A DNA stretch of 64,000 nt from Acinetobacter pittii (GTDB lineage: Bacteria; Pseudomonadota; Gammaproteobacteria; Pseudomonadales; Moraxellaceae). A model generated the notes under the pieces. It searched no databases, was not told the origin of the DNA, and saw only the letters and a program-made list of their open reading frames with translations. Each line of letters opens with the position of its first letter. Position 1 is the first letter of the stretch. The position numbers and the translations under genes are program-made. The DNA is taken from NCBI RefSeq assembly GCF_034067285.1, contig NZ_CP139286.1, positions 3,348,001 through 3,412,000 on the forward strand. Direction: 5' to 3'. Shown here piece by piece: positions 1-9,781 of this stretch.

Positions 1-1650
1 CATGTGTCGGCAGCGACCATGCAAACAGCGTTAGATGCAGCAAAAAGAGCTAAACGGGATACGGTTGCGTACCTAATTGAAGAGGTTCATCTCTCCCCTT
101 CTTTATTAGCTGAAACTATTTCTATTGAATTTGCTGAACCATATTTTGATCTGGATGTTTACGATACCAGCCAAATTCCTAAAAATTTGGTTGACCAGAA
201 ACTGATTTTAAAACATCGGGTCTTGCCTCTTATACAAAGAGGACAGATTTTATATGTCGCGACCAGCAATCCGAGTAATATTGAAGCAATTGATGCGATT
301 CGCTTCAATAGCAAGCTGATGGTTGAGCCAGTTATTGTCGAGCACCATAAGCTTGAGAAAATTCTGACGCAGCAATTTACCGAAGAAAGCAGTTTCGAGT
401 TTAGTGATGAAGAGTTTGATCTTGATGTAGACCTTGAAGCTCCATCTTCACAAGAAGAGGAGGAAGAAACACCTCAAGGCGATGAAGCACCTATTGTTAA
501 ATATATTAATAAATTACTCATAGATGCGATTCGTATGGGAGCTTCAGACTTACATTTTGAACCCTATGAGAAATCATATCGGGTTCGTTACCGAGTCGAT
601 GGTGTATTACGGCAGATTGCAAATCCGCCTTTACAGTTGGCTAACCGTTTAGCTTCACGTTTGAAAGTCATGTCTCAAATGGACATTTCCGAAAAACGGG
701 TGCCTCAAGATGGTCGTATCAAACTTAAGCTCTCAAAAACTAAAGCAATCGATTTTCGTGTGAACTCACTTCCAACCTTGTTTGGCGAAAAACTGGTTCT
801 GCGTATTCTCGATCCATCTAGCGCGATGCTCGGAATTGATGCTTTAGGATATGAAGAAGATCAGAAAGCTCTTTTTTTAGAAGCACTGGATAAACCACAA
901 GGCATGCTTTTAATTACAGGTCCTACAGGTTCCGGTAAAACGGTATCTTTATATACGGGCTTAAATATTTTAAATACTGAAAGTTCGAATATTTCCACCG
1001 CCGAAGATCCAGTTGAAATTAACCTTGAAGGAATTAATCAGGTTAACGTCAACCCGAAAGTAGGTCTAACTTTTTCTGCTGCACTTAAATCATTTTTACG
1101 TCAAGATCCGGACATTATTATGGTCGGTGAGATTCGTGATTTAGAAACGGCTGAAATTGCGATTAAGGCTGCACAAACTGGTCACATGGTCATGTCCACA
1201 CTGCATACCAATAGTGCTCCAGAAACATTGACTCGCCTACGCAATATGGGTGTTCCATCCTTTAATATCGCAACATCAGTCAACTTGGTTATTGCACAGC
1301 GTTTAGCACGTCGGCTATGCCCACAGTGTAAAATACCTGCTGACATTCCTAAACAGAGCCTATTAGAAATGGGCTTTACCAAACAAGATCTGACTCATCC
1401 CGATTTTCAAGTTTTCCAACCTATCGGTTGTACTGAGTGTCGTGAAGGCTATAAAGGTCGAGTAGGTATTTATGAGGTAATGAAAGTTACACCTGAAATT
1501 TCCAAGATTATTATGGAAGATGGCAATGCTTTAGAAATCGCTGCTGCTTCTGAAAAACTGGGGTTTAATAATCTGCGTCGTTCAGGATTAAAGAAAGTCA
1601 TGCAAGGTGTTACTTCTTTACAAGAAGTCAACCGCGTGACCAGTGAATAA
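1..1650 (+). CDS. pilB: Type IV pilus extension ATPase PilB (5' end cut by window edge)
   Basis: Hexameric cytoplasmic ATPase that powers pilin polymerisation for twitching motility and DNA uptake. The frame is open to base 1 (CAT GTG TCG reads H-V-S), so the GTG at position 4 is probably an internal valine and about 20 N-terminal residues lie outside the window. Counting from that GTG, the MshEN-type N domain covers about 1-130, an acidic linker (EEEEE) lies near 150, the Walker A GPTGSGKT is at 306-313, and the Asp box/Walker B (DPDIIMVGEIRD) is near 370. Two CxxC pairs (CPQC, CTEC) near 439 and 477 form the zinc site typical of PilB. pilC follows after 27 nt and then pilD, the usual pilBCD order. 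Identification is secure. Confidence 0.96.
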   Translation, partial: HVSAATMQTALDAAKRAKRDTVAYLIEEVHLSPSLLAETISIEFAEPYFDLDVYDTSQIPKNLVDQKLILKHRVLPLIQRGQILYVATSNPSNIEAIDAIRFNSKLMVEPVIVEHHKLEKILTQQFTEESSFEFSDEEFDLDVDLEAPSSQEEEEETPQGDEAPIVKYINKLLIDAIRMGASDLHFEPYEKSYRVRYRVDGVLRQIANPPLQLANRLASRLKVMSQMDISEKRVPQDGRIKLKLSKTKAIDFRVNSLPTLFGEKLVLRILDPSSAMLGIDALGYEEDQKALFLEALDKPQGMLLITGPTGSGKTVSLYTGLNILNTESSNISTAEDPVEINLEGINQVNVNPKVGLTFSAALKSFLRQDPDIIMVGEIRDLETAEIAIKAAQTGHMVMSTLHTNSAPETLTRLRNMGVPSFNIATSVNLVIAQRLARRLCPQCKIPADIPKQSLLEMGFTKQDLTHPDFQVFQPIGCTECREGYKGRVGIYEVMKVTPEISKIIMEDGNALEIAAASEKLGFNNLRRSGLKKVMQGVTSLQEVNRVTSE

Positions 1651-1677
1651 AAGACAATTTAAAAATAAGGATAATTC

Positions 1678-2904
1678 ATGACTGTCAAAAAGGCACAAAT
1701 GATGCCGACTTTTGCTTATGAAGGGGTTGACCGTAAGGGCGTAAAAATTAAGGGAGAACTTCCGGCTAAGAATATGGCCTTAGCCAAAGTCACCCTACGC
1801 AAACAAGGGGTAACTGTCCGTAACATTCGGGAAAAGCGTAAAAATATTCTTGAAGGTTTATTCAAGAAGAAAGTATCGACACTCGATATCACGATTTTCA
1901 CCCGTCAACTTGCAACAATGATGAAAGCCGGGGTTCCACTGGTACAAGGCTTTGAAATTGTAGCAGAAGGTCTAGAAAACCCAGCTATGCGCGAGGTAGT
2001 ACTCGGTATTAAAGGAGAAGTTGAAGGTGGTAGTACCTTTGCTTCAGCTTTAAGAAAGTATCCTCAACACTTCGATAACTTGTTTTGTTCTCTTGTAGAG
2101 TCTGGTGAACAATCTGGTGCACTTGAAACCATGTTGGACCGCGTGGCAATTTACAAAGAAAAAAGTGAATTGCTTAAGCAGAAAATCAAAAAAGCTATGA
2201 AATATCCTGCAACGGTTATTGTAGTTGCTGTGGTTGTTACTATTATTTTGATGGTTAAAGTAGTTCCCGTCTTCCAAGATCTGTTTTCTTCTTTTGGCGC
2301 AGATTTACCTGCATTCACCCAAATGGTTGTGAATATGTCGAAATGGATGCAGGAATACTGGTTCATTATGATTATTGCGATTGGGACAATTATTGCTGCA
2401 TTTCTCGAAGCTAAAAAGCGTAGTAAAAAGTTTCGTGATGGCTTAGATAAACTTACCCTGAAACTGCCTATCTTTGGTGATCTGGTTTATAAGGCGATTA
2501 TTGCCCGCTATAGCCGTACTTTAGCCACCACGTTTGCCGCAGGTGTCCCGCTCATTGATGCGCTTGAATCAACTGCTGGTGCTACTAACAATATTATTTA
2601 TGAACAAGCCGTCATGAAAATTCGTGAAGATGTCGCCACAGGCCAACAACTTCAATTTGCAATGCGTGTTTCAAATCGTTTTCCATCGATGGCTATACAA
2701 ATGGTCGCAATTGGTGAAGAATCTGGTGCACTAGACAGCATGCTCGATAAAGTGGCCACTTACTATGAAAATGAAGTGGATAATGCCGTTGATGGTTTAA
2801 CTTCTATGATGGAACCTTTAATCATGGCAATTTTAGGGGTGCTCGTGGGCGGTTTAGTGATTGCTATGTATCTTCCAATTTTCCAAATGGGTTCAGTTGT
2901 ATAA
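1678..2904 (+). CDS. pilC: Type IV pilus inner-membrane platform protein PilC
   Basis: Polytopic inner-membrane protein that couples the PilB/PilT motors to the growing pilus. The 408 residues contain two GspF/T2SSF repeats (about 65-190 and 270-395). Each has the helical motif FTRQLATMMKAGVPL-like or YSRTLATTFAAGVPL-like, and GEQSGALETMLD / GEESGALDSMLD repeats are plain to see. Membrane helices lie near 175-195, 225-245 and 380-402. The ATG sits after AAGGATAATTC. The stop overlaps the pilD start by one base (TAATG), which suggests translational coupling. Confidence 0.96.
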   Translation: MTVKKAQMMPTFAYEGVDRKGVKIKGELPAKNMALAKVTLRKQGVTVRNIREKRKNILEGLFKKKVSTLDITIFTRQLATMMKAGVPLVQGFEIVAEGLENPAMREVVLGIKGEVEGGSTFASALRKYPQHFDNLFCSLVESGEQSGALETMLDRVAIYKEKSELLKQKIKKAMKYPATVIVVAVVVTIILMVKVVPVFQDLFSSFGADLPAFTQMVVNMSKWMQEYWFIMIIAIGTIIAAFLEAKKRSKKFRDGLDKLTLKLPIFGDLVYKAIIARYSRTLATTFAAGVPLIDALESTAGATNNIIYEQAVMKIREDVATGQQLQFAMRVSNRFPSMAIQMVAIGEESGALDSMLDKVATYYENEVDNAVDGLTSMMEPLIMAILGVLVGGLVIAMYLPIFQMGSVV

Positions 2905-3764
2905 TGCAAGACATCATTGCGTATTTTATTCAAAACTTATCTGCACTCTATATTGCAGTTGCACTCGTGAGCCTATGTATTGGTAGCTTCTTGAATGTGG
3001 TGATTTATCGCACCCCAAAAATGATGGAACAAGATTGGCAGCAAGAATGTCAAATGTTGCTTAATCCTGAGCAACCCATCATTGAGCATGAAAAACTAAC
3101 ATTAAGTAAACCTGCTTCATCATGTCCAGAGTGCCATCAACCTATCCATTGGTATCAAAATATTCCTGTCATAAGCTGGTTGATGTTAAGAGGAAAATGT
3201 GGTCATTGCCAGCATCCTATTAGCATTCGTTATCCAGCGGTTGAACTACTCACCATGCTATGTTCATTGGTAGTCGTCATGGTGTTTGGCCCAACCCTAC
3301 AAATGCTTTGGGGGTTAGTACTCACTTGGACCTTAATTGCTTTGACATTTATAGACTTTGATACTCAGCTGCTCCCCGACCGTTTTACCTTGCCTTTGGC
3401 TGCACTCGGCTTAGGCATTAACACCTTTAATATTTATACCTCGCCTAACTCAGCTATTTGGGGATATTTAATCGGTTTTTTATGCCTTTGGATTGTTTAT
3501 TACTTATTTAAAGTGATTACAGGCAAAGAAGGTATGGGCTACGGCGACTTTAAATTGCTTGCTGCCTTAGGCGCATGGATGGGGCCATTGATGCTGCCAT
3601 TAATTGTGCTATTGTCATCTTTACTAGGTGCAATTATTGGCATCATTTTATTAAAGTTACGTAATGACAATCAGCCCTTTGCTTTTGGGCCCTATATTGC
3701 CATTGCGGGTTGGGTTGCCTTTTTATGGGGTGACCAGATTATGAAAATTTATTTGGGAGGTTAA
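2904..3764 (+). CDS. pilD: Prepilin peptidase / N-methyltransferase PilD
   Basis: Membrane aspartyl protease that removes the leader of type IV prepilins and of type II pseudopilins and methylates the new N terminus. The 286 residues carry the cytoplasmic zinc motif C74-x2-C77...C99-x2-C102, and the two catalytic aspartates lie in FIDFDTQLLPD (near 151) and GYGDFKLL (D215). There are about seven hydrophobic helices. It overlaps pilC by one base and is followed one base later by coaE. It probably also serves the T2SS encoded at 57243-61140, which has no peptidase gene in this window (inference). Confidence 0.96.
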   Translation: MQDIIAYFIQNLSALYIAVALVSLCIGSFLNVVIYRTPKMMEQDWQQECQMLLNPEQPIIEHEKLTLSKPASSCPECHQPIHWYQNIPVISWLMLRGKCGHCQHPISIRYPAVELLTMLCSLVVVMVFGPTLQMLWGLVLTWTLIALTFIDFDTQLLPDRFTLPLAALGLGINTFNIYTSPNSAIWGYLIGFLCLWIVYYLFKVITGKEGMGYGDFKLLAALGAWMGPLMLPLIVLLSSLLGAIIGIILLKLRNDNQPFAFGPYIAIAGWVAFLWGDQIMKIYLGG

Positions 3765-3765
3765 G

Positions 3766-4362
3766 ATGGCTTTTATTCTGGGAATCACAGGTGGAATTGG
3801 CAGTGGAAAATCTGCAGCAACACAATGGTTTGAATCCCAAGGAATCCAAGTCGTCGATGCCGACATTGTTGCTCGCGAAGTGGTTGAAAAAGGCCAACCT
3901 GCCCTTCAAAAAATTCAACAAACTTTTGGAGATTGGGTGCTTCAATCCGACGGCAATCTAGACCGTCGTGCCTTACGTGAATATATTTTTCAAAACCCTG
4001 AAGCAAGACAGACCCTTGAGAAAATCACACATCCAGCCATTCGCCAATCTATTATTCAACAGCTACAAAACCCTAAAAGCCCGTATGTGATTTTAGTTTC
4101 ACCACTACTTTTTGAAACCAACCAGCATGAGCTGGTTAACCACACCTTATTAGTTGATGCGAGTGAACAAACTCAAATACAGCGTGCAAGCCAACGCGAT
4201 GGGCAAAACCAAGAACAAATTCAGAAAATTATTGCCGCACAAATGCCACGCGAGCGCAAACGTGAACTTGCCAATGACATTGTGTTTAATGACGGACTAC
4301 TCGAGCATTTATATCAGCAATTAGAGCCTTTACATCAAAGCTATTTGAAACGTACAAACTAA
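3766..4362 (+). CDS. coaE: Dephospho-CoA kinase CoaE
   Basis: Catalyses the last step of coenzyme A synthesis, ATP-dependent phosphorylation of the 3'-hydroxyl of dephospho-CoA. The P-loop GGIGSGKS is at residues 8-15, followed by DADIVAREVV and the lid/CoA-binding segment DGQNQEQIQKIIAAQM. The length of 198 residues is normal. The start is one base after the pilD stop, so it is the last gene of pilBCD-coaE, an arrangement shared with Pseudomonas. The stop overlaps the stop of the opposite-strand permease by 3 bases, and no hairpin terminator is seen between them. Confidence 0.95.
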   Translation: MAFILGITGGIGSGKSAATQWFESQGIQVVDADIVAREVVEKGQPALQKIQQTFGDWVLQSDGNLDRRALREYIFQNPEARQTLEKITHPAIRQSIIQQLQNPKSPYVILVSPLLFETNQHELVNHTLLVDASEQTQIQRASQRDGQNQEQIQKIIAAQMPRERKRELANDIVFNDGLLEHLYQQLEPLHQSYLKRTN

Positions 4363-5273
4363 TCTTGCTTATTTTGCTGCTGAATCTTTTGCGCCAAGCT
4401 ATCTTGTCGAAACCAGCGCCAAGGTTGTAAGGCACCAATTCCCATTCCGACCAAGCCCACAACAATCGATGGGCTTAATGACTCGCCAAGTAAAGGTACA
4501 GCTAAAATGGCAGCAATAAACGGCGCTAAAGTAACAATACTTCCCGTTTTGAAAGCACCAAGTCTTTGGATAGCTGCAACATAGGTTAATGTCGCAATAA
4601 TCACGACAAATACACCGTGGAAAATGCCTTGTATCGCTAGATGAACAGGACTGACTTCCATGAAATGTTTAGGTAAAAATAAAGCATAGATGGGTAAGTA
4701 AATAATTGCAGACCAAATCGCTACACTTGCCATAGAGTGCCATGCGGAAAGTTTCCACTGTTTAAGTAATACAGTGAAAATGCCCCACCAAATCGCACTA
4801 ATAAAAAGAAGTAAATCCCCCACGCCAAAAGCAGAAGCATTACCTTGCAACATCAAAACGCTCATGAGAGCCAAGGCAGTGATCATAATGGCCAGACTAA
4901 TCCATGTATGTTTATCAAATGGTTGCCTAAATAAAATGTATGCCGCAATTGCAGTACAAATAGGAATACAACCATTTAAAAAAATTGCAGCGTGCGCAGC
5001 AGGCGCGTAGAGAAACGCTGTGTAGACGGTAAGACAATAAATGACCCCGCCAATGAGCGCCAAAATAACGGCGTGCTTACTCCATAAAAAAGCGAGATCT
5101 TTCTTATAGATCAGAATAGGCATCAAAATTAGGAAAGCAATAGCAAAGCGCAGTGCAGCAATGTCCCAGGCACTGATGTGCCACTGTGCATTTAAACGGG
5201 CAAAAAGTGTAAACCCGCCCCAAATGCACATGGTCACCAATACAAAAAAATAACCTTGCTTACGGGGAGACAT
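4359..5273 (-). CDS. EamA/DMT-family inner-membrane permease
   Basis: A 304-residue drug/metabolite transporter with about ten hydrophobic helices in two EamA repeats (about 7-135 and 150-285). The first helix carries the typical ITMCIWGGFTLFARLNA-like pattern, and the second repeat ends in LGESLSPSIVVGLVGMGIGALQ. The substrate cannot be told from sequence; relatives export amino acids, metabolites or amphiphiles. The ATG is preceded by a weak ribosome site. It lies 35 nt after rlmB on the same strand and may be read through from it. It converges with coaE. Confidence 0.88.
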   Translation of the reverse strand: MSPRKQGYFFVLVTMCIWGGFTLFARLNAQWHISAWDIAALRFAIAFLILMPILIYKKDLAFLWSKHAVILALIGGVIYCLTVYTAFLYAPAAHAAIFLNGCIPICTAIAAYILFRQPFDKHTWISLAIMITALALMSVLMLQGNASAFGVGDLLLFISAIWWGIFTVLLKQWKLSAWHSMASVAIWSAIIYLPIYALFLPKHFMEVSPVHLAIQGIFHGVFVVIIATLTYVAAIQRLGAFKTGSIVTLAPFIAAILAVPLLGESLSPSIVVGLVGMGIGALQPWRWFRQDSLAQKIQQQNKQD

Positions 5274-5308
5274 ATCAAGACTGCTTAGAAACTAGAAAGG
5301 CAGCTAGA

Positions 5309-6058
5309 TTATACCTCAGAACGCTGACGACAAGCCTCATAAAGTGCCATACCCGTTGCCACGCTCACATTGAGGCTTTGTAAATTTCCAGACATCGGAA
5401 TATAAACTTTATGGTCACACTGTGCCTGTGTAATTGGGCGCAAACCTGTATCTTCGGCTCCCATAACAATCACAACTGGGCCGGAGAAGTCACATTTTTG
5501 AATTGGCATTGCACTTTCATCAAGCATAGTACCAATCACACGCGTATGAGTCGTCTCTTTCAAATGGGCTAATGTACGAGCCAAGTTTGTGACTTGAATG
5601 AATTTAACTTTTTCGGCTCCACCCGCTGCAACTTTACGCGCTGTGGGAGTTAAGCTTGCCGAACGATCACGAGGCACAATCACTGCTTGCACGCCCATTG
5701 CAGCGGCTGTACGAATGCAGGCCCCTAAGTTGTGCGGGTCTGTCACCTGATCTAGTGCCAATAACAATGCATCTGGGGTTTCAGCTAAAATCTGATCTAG
5801 ATCTTTTTCATTTAAAGTCGGATGCGGACGTACTGCTGCAACTACACCTTGATGAAATGGTAGACCTGCGAGCTTTTCGAGACTATCACGGCTTGCTTTT
5901 TGTACACTGATTCCAAAAGGCTCTGCCAATTGCAAAATCTTTTGCAAACGCTGGTCATCCCGTCCTTTTAAAGTAAACAGGGTTAGCACACGTTCCGGCT
6001 CAAGTTCTAACAATGACTCCACTGAATGAACGCCATAATAATATTCCGGTTTTGCCAT
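5309..6058 (-). CDS. rlmB: 23S rRNA (guanosine-2251-2'-O)-methyltransferase RlmB
   Basis: SPOUT-class (SpoU) 2'-O-methyltransferase that modifies G2251 in the P loop of 23S rRNA, using S-adenosylmethionine. The N-terminal substrate-binding domain begins YYYGVHSVESLL. The knot domain shows QVTDPHNLGACIRTAAAMG (motif 1), VMGAEDTGLR (motif 2) and IPMSGNLQSLNVSVATGMALYE (motif 3). The length of 249 matches the family. AGAGGT lies five bases before the chosen ATG. It is monocistronic or co-transcribed with the downstream permease. Confidence 0.95.
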   Translation of the reverse strand: MAKPEYYYGVHSVESLLELEPERVLTLFTLKGRDDQRLQKILQLAEPFGISVQKASRDSLEKLAGLPFHQGVVAAVRPHPTLNEKDLDQILAETPDALLLALDQVTDPHNLGACIRTAAAMGVQAVIVPRDRSASLTPTARKVAAGGAEKVKFIQVTNLARTLAHLKETTHTRVIGTMLDESAMPIQKCDFSGPVVIVMGAEDTGLRPITQAQCDHKVYIPMSGNLQSLNVSVATGMALYEACRQRSEV

Positions 6059-6160
6059 GCATGACCTCTAACAACGTTTGAGCAAAAAAATAAAAATCCT
6101 GCAAAGCCAACTTCACAGGATTTCTTTGGACATAGTGTACCCGATTTGAATAGGAATTTC

Positions 6161-6487
6161 TTAGCCTTCTAAATGGCACACATAATCGAGGACTTCATCA
6201 GTTTCGATTTTAAAAAGACTATTACCAGGCACATAAAATGATTGGCCTGCACGGAACAACTCACTTTCAGTGCTGTCCGCAATCGTTACGCGACATTCGC
6301 CTGAAATAATTTCCATACGCTCAGGAACATGCGTCTCAAAAGTTAAAGCCTGCTCAGTCGGCAAAATAACACCTAATGTTTTTTTAGTTCCATCTTCAAA
6401 TTGCACGGTATGGCTAATACAAGCTCCGCCAAAATAAACGTTTGATTTTTTGATGACCGTTACATGATCAAATTGGGTTGAACTCAT
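6161..6487 (-). CDS. ppnP: Pyrimidine/purine nucleoside phosphorylase PpnP
   Basis: Small cupin-fold phosphorylase (108 residues, DUF1255) that splits several nucleosides with phosphate into free base and ribose-1-phosphate. The segments [38 protein letters not shown] and [11 protein letters not shown] are family signatures. I chose the ATG at 6487 rather than the GTG two codons upstream, because GGAGAG (6493-6498 on the opposite strand) is five bases from that ATG and would overlap the GTG. No partner gene adjoins it. Confidence 0.92.
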   Translation of the reverse strand: MSSTQFDHVTVIKKSNVYFGGACISHTVQFEDGTKKTLGVILPTEQALTFETHVPERMEIISGECRVTIADSTESELFRAGQSFYVPGNSLFKIETDEVLDYVCHLEG

Positions 6488-6563
6488 GCACACTCTCCAG
6501 ATAATGCCGTATTTATATAAATTATGATGAATGTAGTTTAATTGTGCCTAAATAACTAATCAA

Positions 6564-7874
6564 TCAGTTTTCATACGGATAGACTTGTAATTTCCACTGC
6601 TCTGCCTGAATTTTTTTGGCAAAAGCATGAGGTAAGTTAATCTCAATATTTCGACTAGTAGACACAATTGCATCGTATCTGCAAACTTCGACCTGATTTT
6701 CATCTAGGAGTATCCAACACACTTTCTGCGCGGTTGGATGAGCAACTGCTGTAGCAATTACCGGTGAACCGTCATTCATCCCTACATGAAAACTTTCACT
6801 GTCGTTTTGCATTAACGCCAGATCATAAGCTGGAAAATCGATAGCCTCCGGATCAAATTGCTGACTGTCGTGTATCAGCACACTTTGTTTTAAGGTCGGC
6901 CAAATACAGTAACGCAAATAATGCTGATCCATCACCCGGTTATCCAGATAACGTCCGGTGGCAACATAATCTCTGATATGTGCTTCAATATTATGAAAAA
7001 TCCCCGTACATCCGGCCCACATTCCAGCCAAAACCAACTCAGTATGAGAATAATTATCTCGCATCAAGTGAAACCATTTATCACTTTTGAGCCATGCATC
7101 TACAGCCGCTTTTTCACGATGCGACACAATAGAGTCGGCATCTCGTATCAAAAAACGCTTAATTGTCGGGTCATCCATCACCAAAAAGCGCCAAAACAGG
7201 CCAGATAGTTGTTTCTGAGAATCTGTAACTTGGATGACTTGTGCACCTTTCTCTTTTAAGCGCTGTTGTACAAGTACTGGCACACTTTCATCGACATAAA
7301 ATCGACATGTCCATTCTGGATAAATCTGTTTGGCAAGCTGAGTATTTAAAATAGAGGTTTCACAATAACGGGGGTTCGCTCCAAATAATGAAAAAGCAAT
7401 AATATTCTCTTGAGGATTTGCACTAAACTCAGGTGGTGCATGATCCGGAATCGATAAGATAGGTTCGCTCTTCGCTAATTCTTTTTTAGTTGCAATTGCC
7501 AAGCGCCCAAATTTAATCGTTTCTTCTTTTTTATTTAAATGGTGGCAAACTTCTGTAAGTCCATCATATAAGTTCGTATTTACGTTAGCTCCACTGGCCT
7601 GAATCGCTTGTAAATAATGTTGATAGGCATCGTTATAACGGCCTAAGCGTAATTCGGTATAAGCTAAATCTGACAAGGCACCTGGATGCTTAGGAACTAA
7701 GCTAACAGCTTGTTTAACATGTTGATAAGCTTTGGCATAATTCCCTTGTGCTGCGGCTTGTTTAAATGCATTAAAATGCTGATTTAAAATTTTATTCATT
7801 TCCGCAGGGTTGTTTTTTTTATGGCGGTTCATCATCCCTATTGGTGGTTTCGGTAAGCTTAATGTTTTTTTCAT
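6564..7874 (-). CDS. TPR protein with a glycosyltransferase-like C-terminal half
   Basis: Not a named protein. After the ATG at 7874 (a TTG five codons upstream is less likely), residues of about 25-140 form three or so TPR-like helical pairs (for example GNYAKAYQHVKQAVSLVPKHPGA and LGRYNDAYQHYLQAIQ). The second half (about 165-350) looks like a GT-A fold: IIAFSLFG, RFYVDESV, a DxD-type RDADS after KRFLI, DKWFHLMRDN, and MDQHYLRYCIWP. No signal peptide or membrane segment is visible. A cytoplasmic sugar or nucleotide-sugar enzyme is possible, but substrate and pathway are unknown. The neighbouring genes do not point to a polysaccharide locus. Confidence 0.75.
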   Translation of the reverse strand: MKKTLSLPKPPIGMMNRHKKNNPAEMNKILNQHFNAFKQAAAQGNYAKAYQHVKQAVSLVPKHPGALSDLAYTELRLGRYNDAYQHYLQAIQASGANVNTNLYDGLTEVCHHLNKKEETIKFGRLAIATKKELAKSEPILSIPDHAPPEFSANPQENIIAFSLFGANPRYCETSILNTQLAKQIYPEWTCRFYVDESVPVLVQQRLKEKGAQVIQVTDSQKQLSGLFWRFLVMDDPTIKRFLIRDADSIVSHREKAAVDAWLKSDKWFHLMRDNYSHTELVLAGMWAGCTGIFHNIEAHIRDYVATGRYLDNRVMDQHYLRYCIWPTLKQSVLIHDSQQFDPEAIDFPAYDLALMQNDSESFHVGMNDGSPVIATAVAHPTAQKVCWILLDENQVEVCRYDAIVSTSRNIEINLPHAFAKKIQAEQWKLQVYPYEN

Positions 7875-7988
7875 TGTAAATATCCGCAATCTTGCTGTTC
7901 TATAATTTCAGTTAGAATAATAGATCACTTGTAGCAAATTCAAAACTTCTCTATCTTTAACCCATAATTTGGCGCGTTGGATGCGTTT

Positions 7989-9656
7989 ATGCTCACACAT
8001 TTAACTTTAATTAATTTTGCATTAGCTGATCATTTGGCTATTGATATAGAACAAGGATTTAATGTTCTAACAGGCGAAACAGGTGCCGGAAAATCATTAT
8101 TACTGGATGCACTCTCTGCCTGCCTCGGGGAACGTACAGATACAAATTATGTCCGTTATGGTTCGGACAAAGCGGATATTACCGCTGTTTTTACCTATCA
8201 AAATAATAGTCCTGAAGCAAAATGGCTCCAAGACCACGAGCTAGATGATGATTCTGGGGAAATTCATTTACGTCGTGTTATTTTTGCAACTGGACGCAGC
8301 AAAGCTTGGGTCAATGGACGTCCAAGTAGCCTATCTGAACTTAAAGAGTTAGGACGCTTGCTGGTTCAACTCTATAGTCAACATAGTCAGCAACAACTTC
8401 TTGAACCGCCTTATCCAAAGCATTGGTTAGACCGTTATAACAATTTTTATGCTGAAGCAAATGATGTACGTGAAGCTTACAGCACATGGCAACGTACCAT
8501 TCGTTTGCACCAAGCGGCTCTAGATGCACAAGCAACTCGTCTACAACGCATTGGTACTTTAGAACATCAAATTGAAGAACTCGAAGAGGTCATTCAAACC
8601 GACTATAAAGAAATTGAGCAAGAGTTTGATCGGCTAAGTCATCATGAACATATCATGCAAGACTGTAGCTATAGCTTAAATGTTTTAGATGAAGCTGAGC
8701 AGAATATTACTCAAGAAATGTCTTCGATTATTCGCCGTCTAGAGTCTCACGCGGGGCGTAGCGAACAACTTTCTGAGATTTATAATTCTTTACTCAATGC
8801 TCAAAGTGAAATAGATGATGCAACAGCAAACTTGCGTCAATTTATTGATCGTCAAAGCTTTGACCCTGAACGAATGGAAGAACTTAACTCTAAACTTGAA
8901 GTTTTCCATCGTTTGGCTCGTAAATACCGCACTCAACCGGAAACACTTAAAGAAGAATATGAAGCTTGGCAGAGTGAGCTTGAGCAACTACATCAGCTTG
9001 AAGATCCAGAAACATTGGCAGAACAAGTTGAAAAGTCGCATGAAGAGTTCTTAGAGAAAGCTCAGCATTTAGACCATATTCGTCGTGAAGCTGCTGCTCC
9101 GCTTGCTAAACAATTAACTGAACAGGTTAAACCTTTAGCACTACCGGAGGCACACTTCGAGTTTAAGTTTGAGCCATTAGAGCAACCTACCGCTGAAGGC
9201 TTAAGTTTTATTCAGCTTCTATTTACGGCCAACAAAGGTATTCCACCACAACCACTAGCACGCGTCGCTTCAGGTGGAGAACTTTCACGTATTGCATTAG
9301 TTATGCAAGTCATGAATGCTGAAAAAACCGAAGCAGAAGTGTTGGTGTTTGATGAAATTGATGTCGGGATTAGTGGTGGAACCGCAGAAGTTGTGGGACG
9401 TTTACTTGCCGATTTAGCCCAACATGTTCAGCTCTTATGTATTACGCACCAAGCACAAGTTGCAGCACAGTCTGATCAGCATTTATTAGTGAAGAAACAA
9501 CAAACTGACCCAGCCAGCAGTACAATTGTGGAACTAGACGAAAATCAAATCATTTTCGAGTTAGCACGTATGTCAGGCGGTGTTGAAATTAATGAAACAA
9601 CCTTGCAACATGCAAAACAATTACGCCAACTTAAATTTCAGGCTTCTTCAAATTAA
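7989..9656 (+). CDS. recN: DNA repair ATPase RecN
   Basis: SMC-like ATPase acting on double-strand breaks in recombinational repair. The Walker A GETGAGKS lies near residues 30-37, followed by a coiled-coil mid-region (about 160-390). The ABC signature VASGGELSRIALVMQ and Walker B VLVFDEIDVGISGG are near 430-480. I took the ATG at 7989 (555 residues, start MLTHLTL, matching the family) over the TTG four codons upstream. In other bacteria recN is SOS-controlled; I saw no convincing UmuDAb-type operator in the 115 bases upstream. yqgE follows after 125 nt. Confidence 0.96.
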   Translation: MLTHLTLINFALADHLAIDIEQGFNVLTGETGAGKSLLLDALSACLGERTDTNYVRYGSDKADITAVFTYQNNSPEAKWLQDHELDDDSGEIHLRRVIFATGRSKAWVNGRPSSLSELKELGRLLVQLYSQHSQQQLLEPPYPKHWLDRYNNFYAEANDVREAYSTWQRTIRLHQAALDAQATRLQRIGTLEHQIEELEEVIQTDYKEIEQEFDRLSHHEHIMQDCSYSLNVLDEAEQNITQEMSSIIRRLESHAGRSEQLSEIYNSLLNAQSEIDDATANLRQFIDRQSFDPERMEELNSKLEVFHRLARKYRTQPETLKEEYEAWQSELEQLHQLEDPETLAEQVEKSHEEFLEKAQHLDHIRREAAAPLAKQLTEQVKPLALPEAHFEFKFEPLEQPTAEGLSFIQLLFTANKGIPPQPLARVASGGELSRIALVMQVMNAEKTEAEVLVFDEIDVGISGGTAEVVGRLLADLAQHVQLLCITHQAQVAAQSDQHLLVKKQQTDPASSTIVELDENQIIFELARMSGGVEINETTLQHAKQLRQLKFQASSN

Positions 9657-9781
9657 TAAAGAAAATGAGTGAAAAAGATTGGCGAAATCCGATTAACTCT
9701 TGTATGTTGATAAAAAGAACCTATATAGATAAAAGGGTCGAGAGGCCCTCTAATGACATTTTTTGAGGGAGAACCGCTTAG

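Noticed and set aside
4..9. GTG at position 4 as the start of pilB
   Set aside because: The frame stays open to base 1 and PilB proteins are about 20 residues longer, so this is most likely an internal valine of a gene cut by the window edge.
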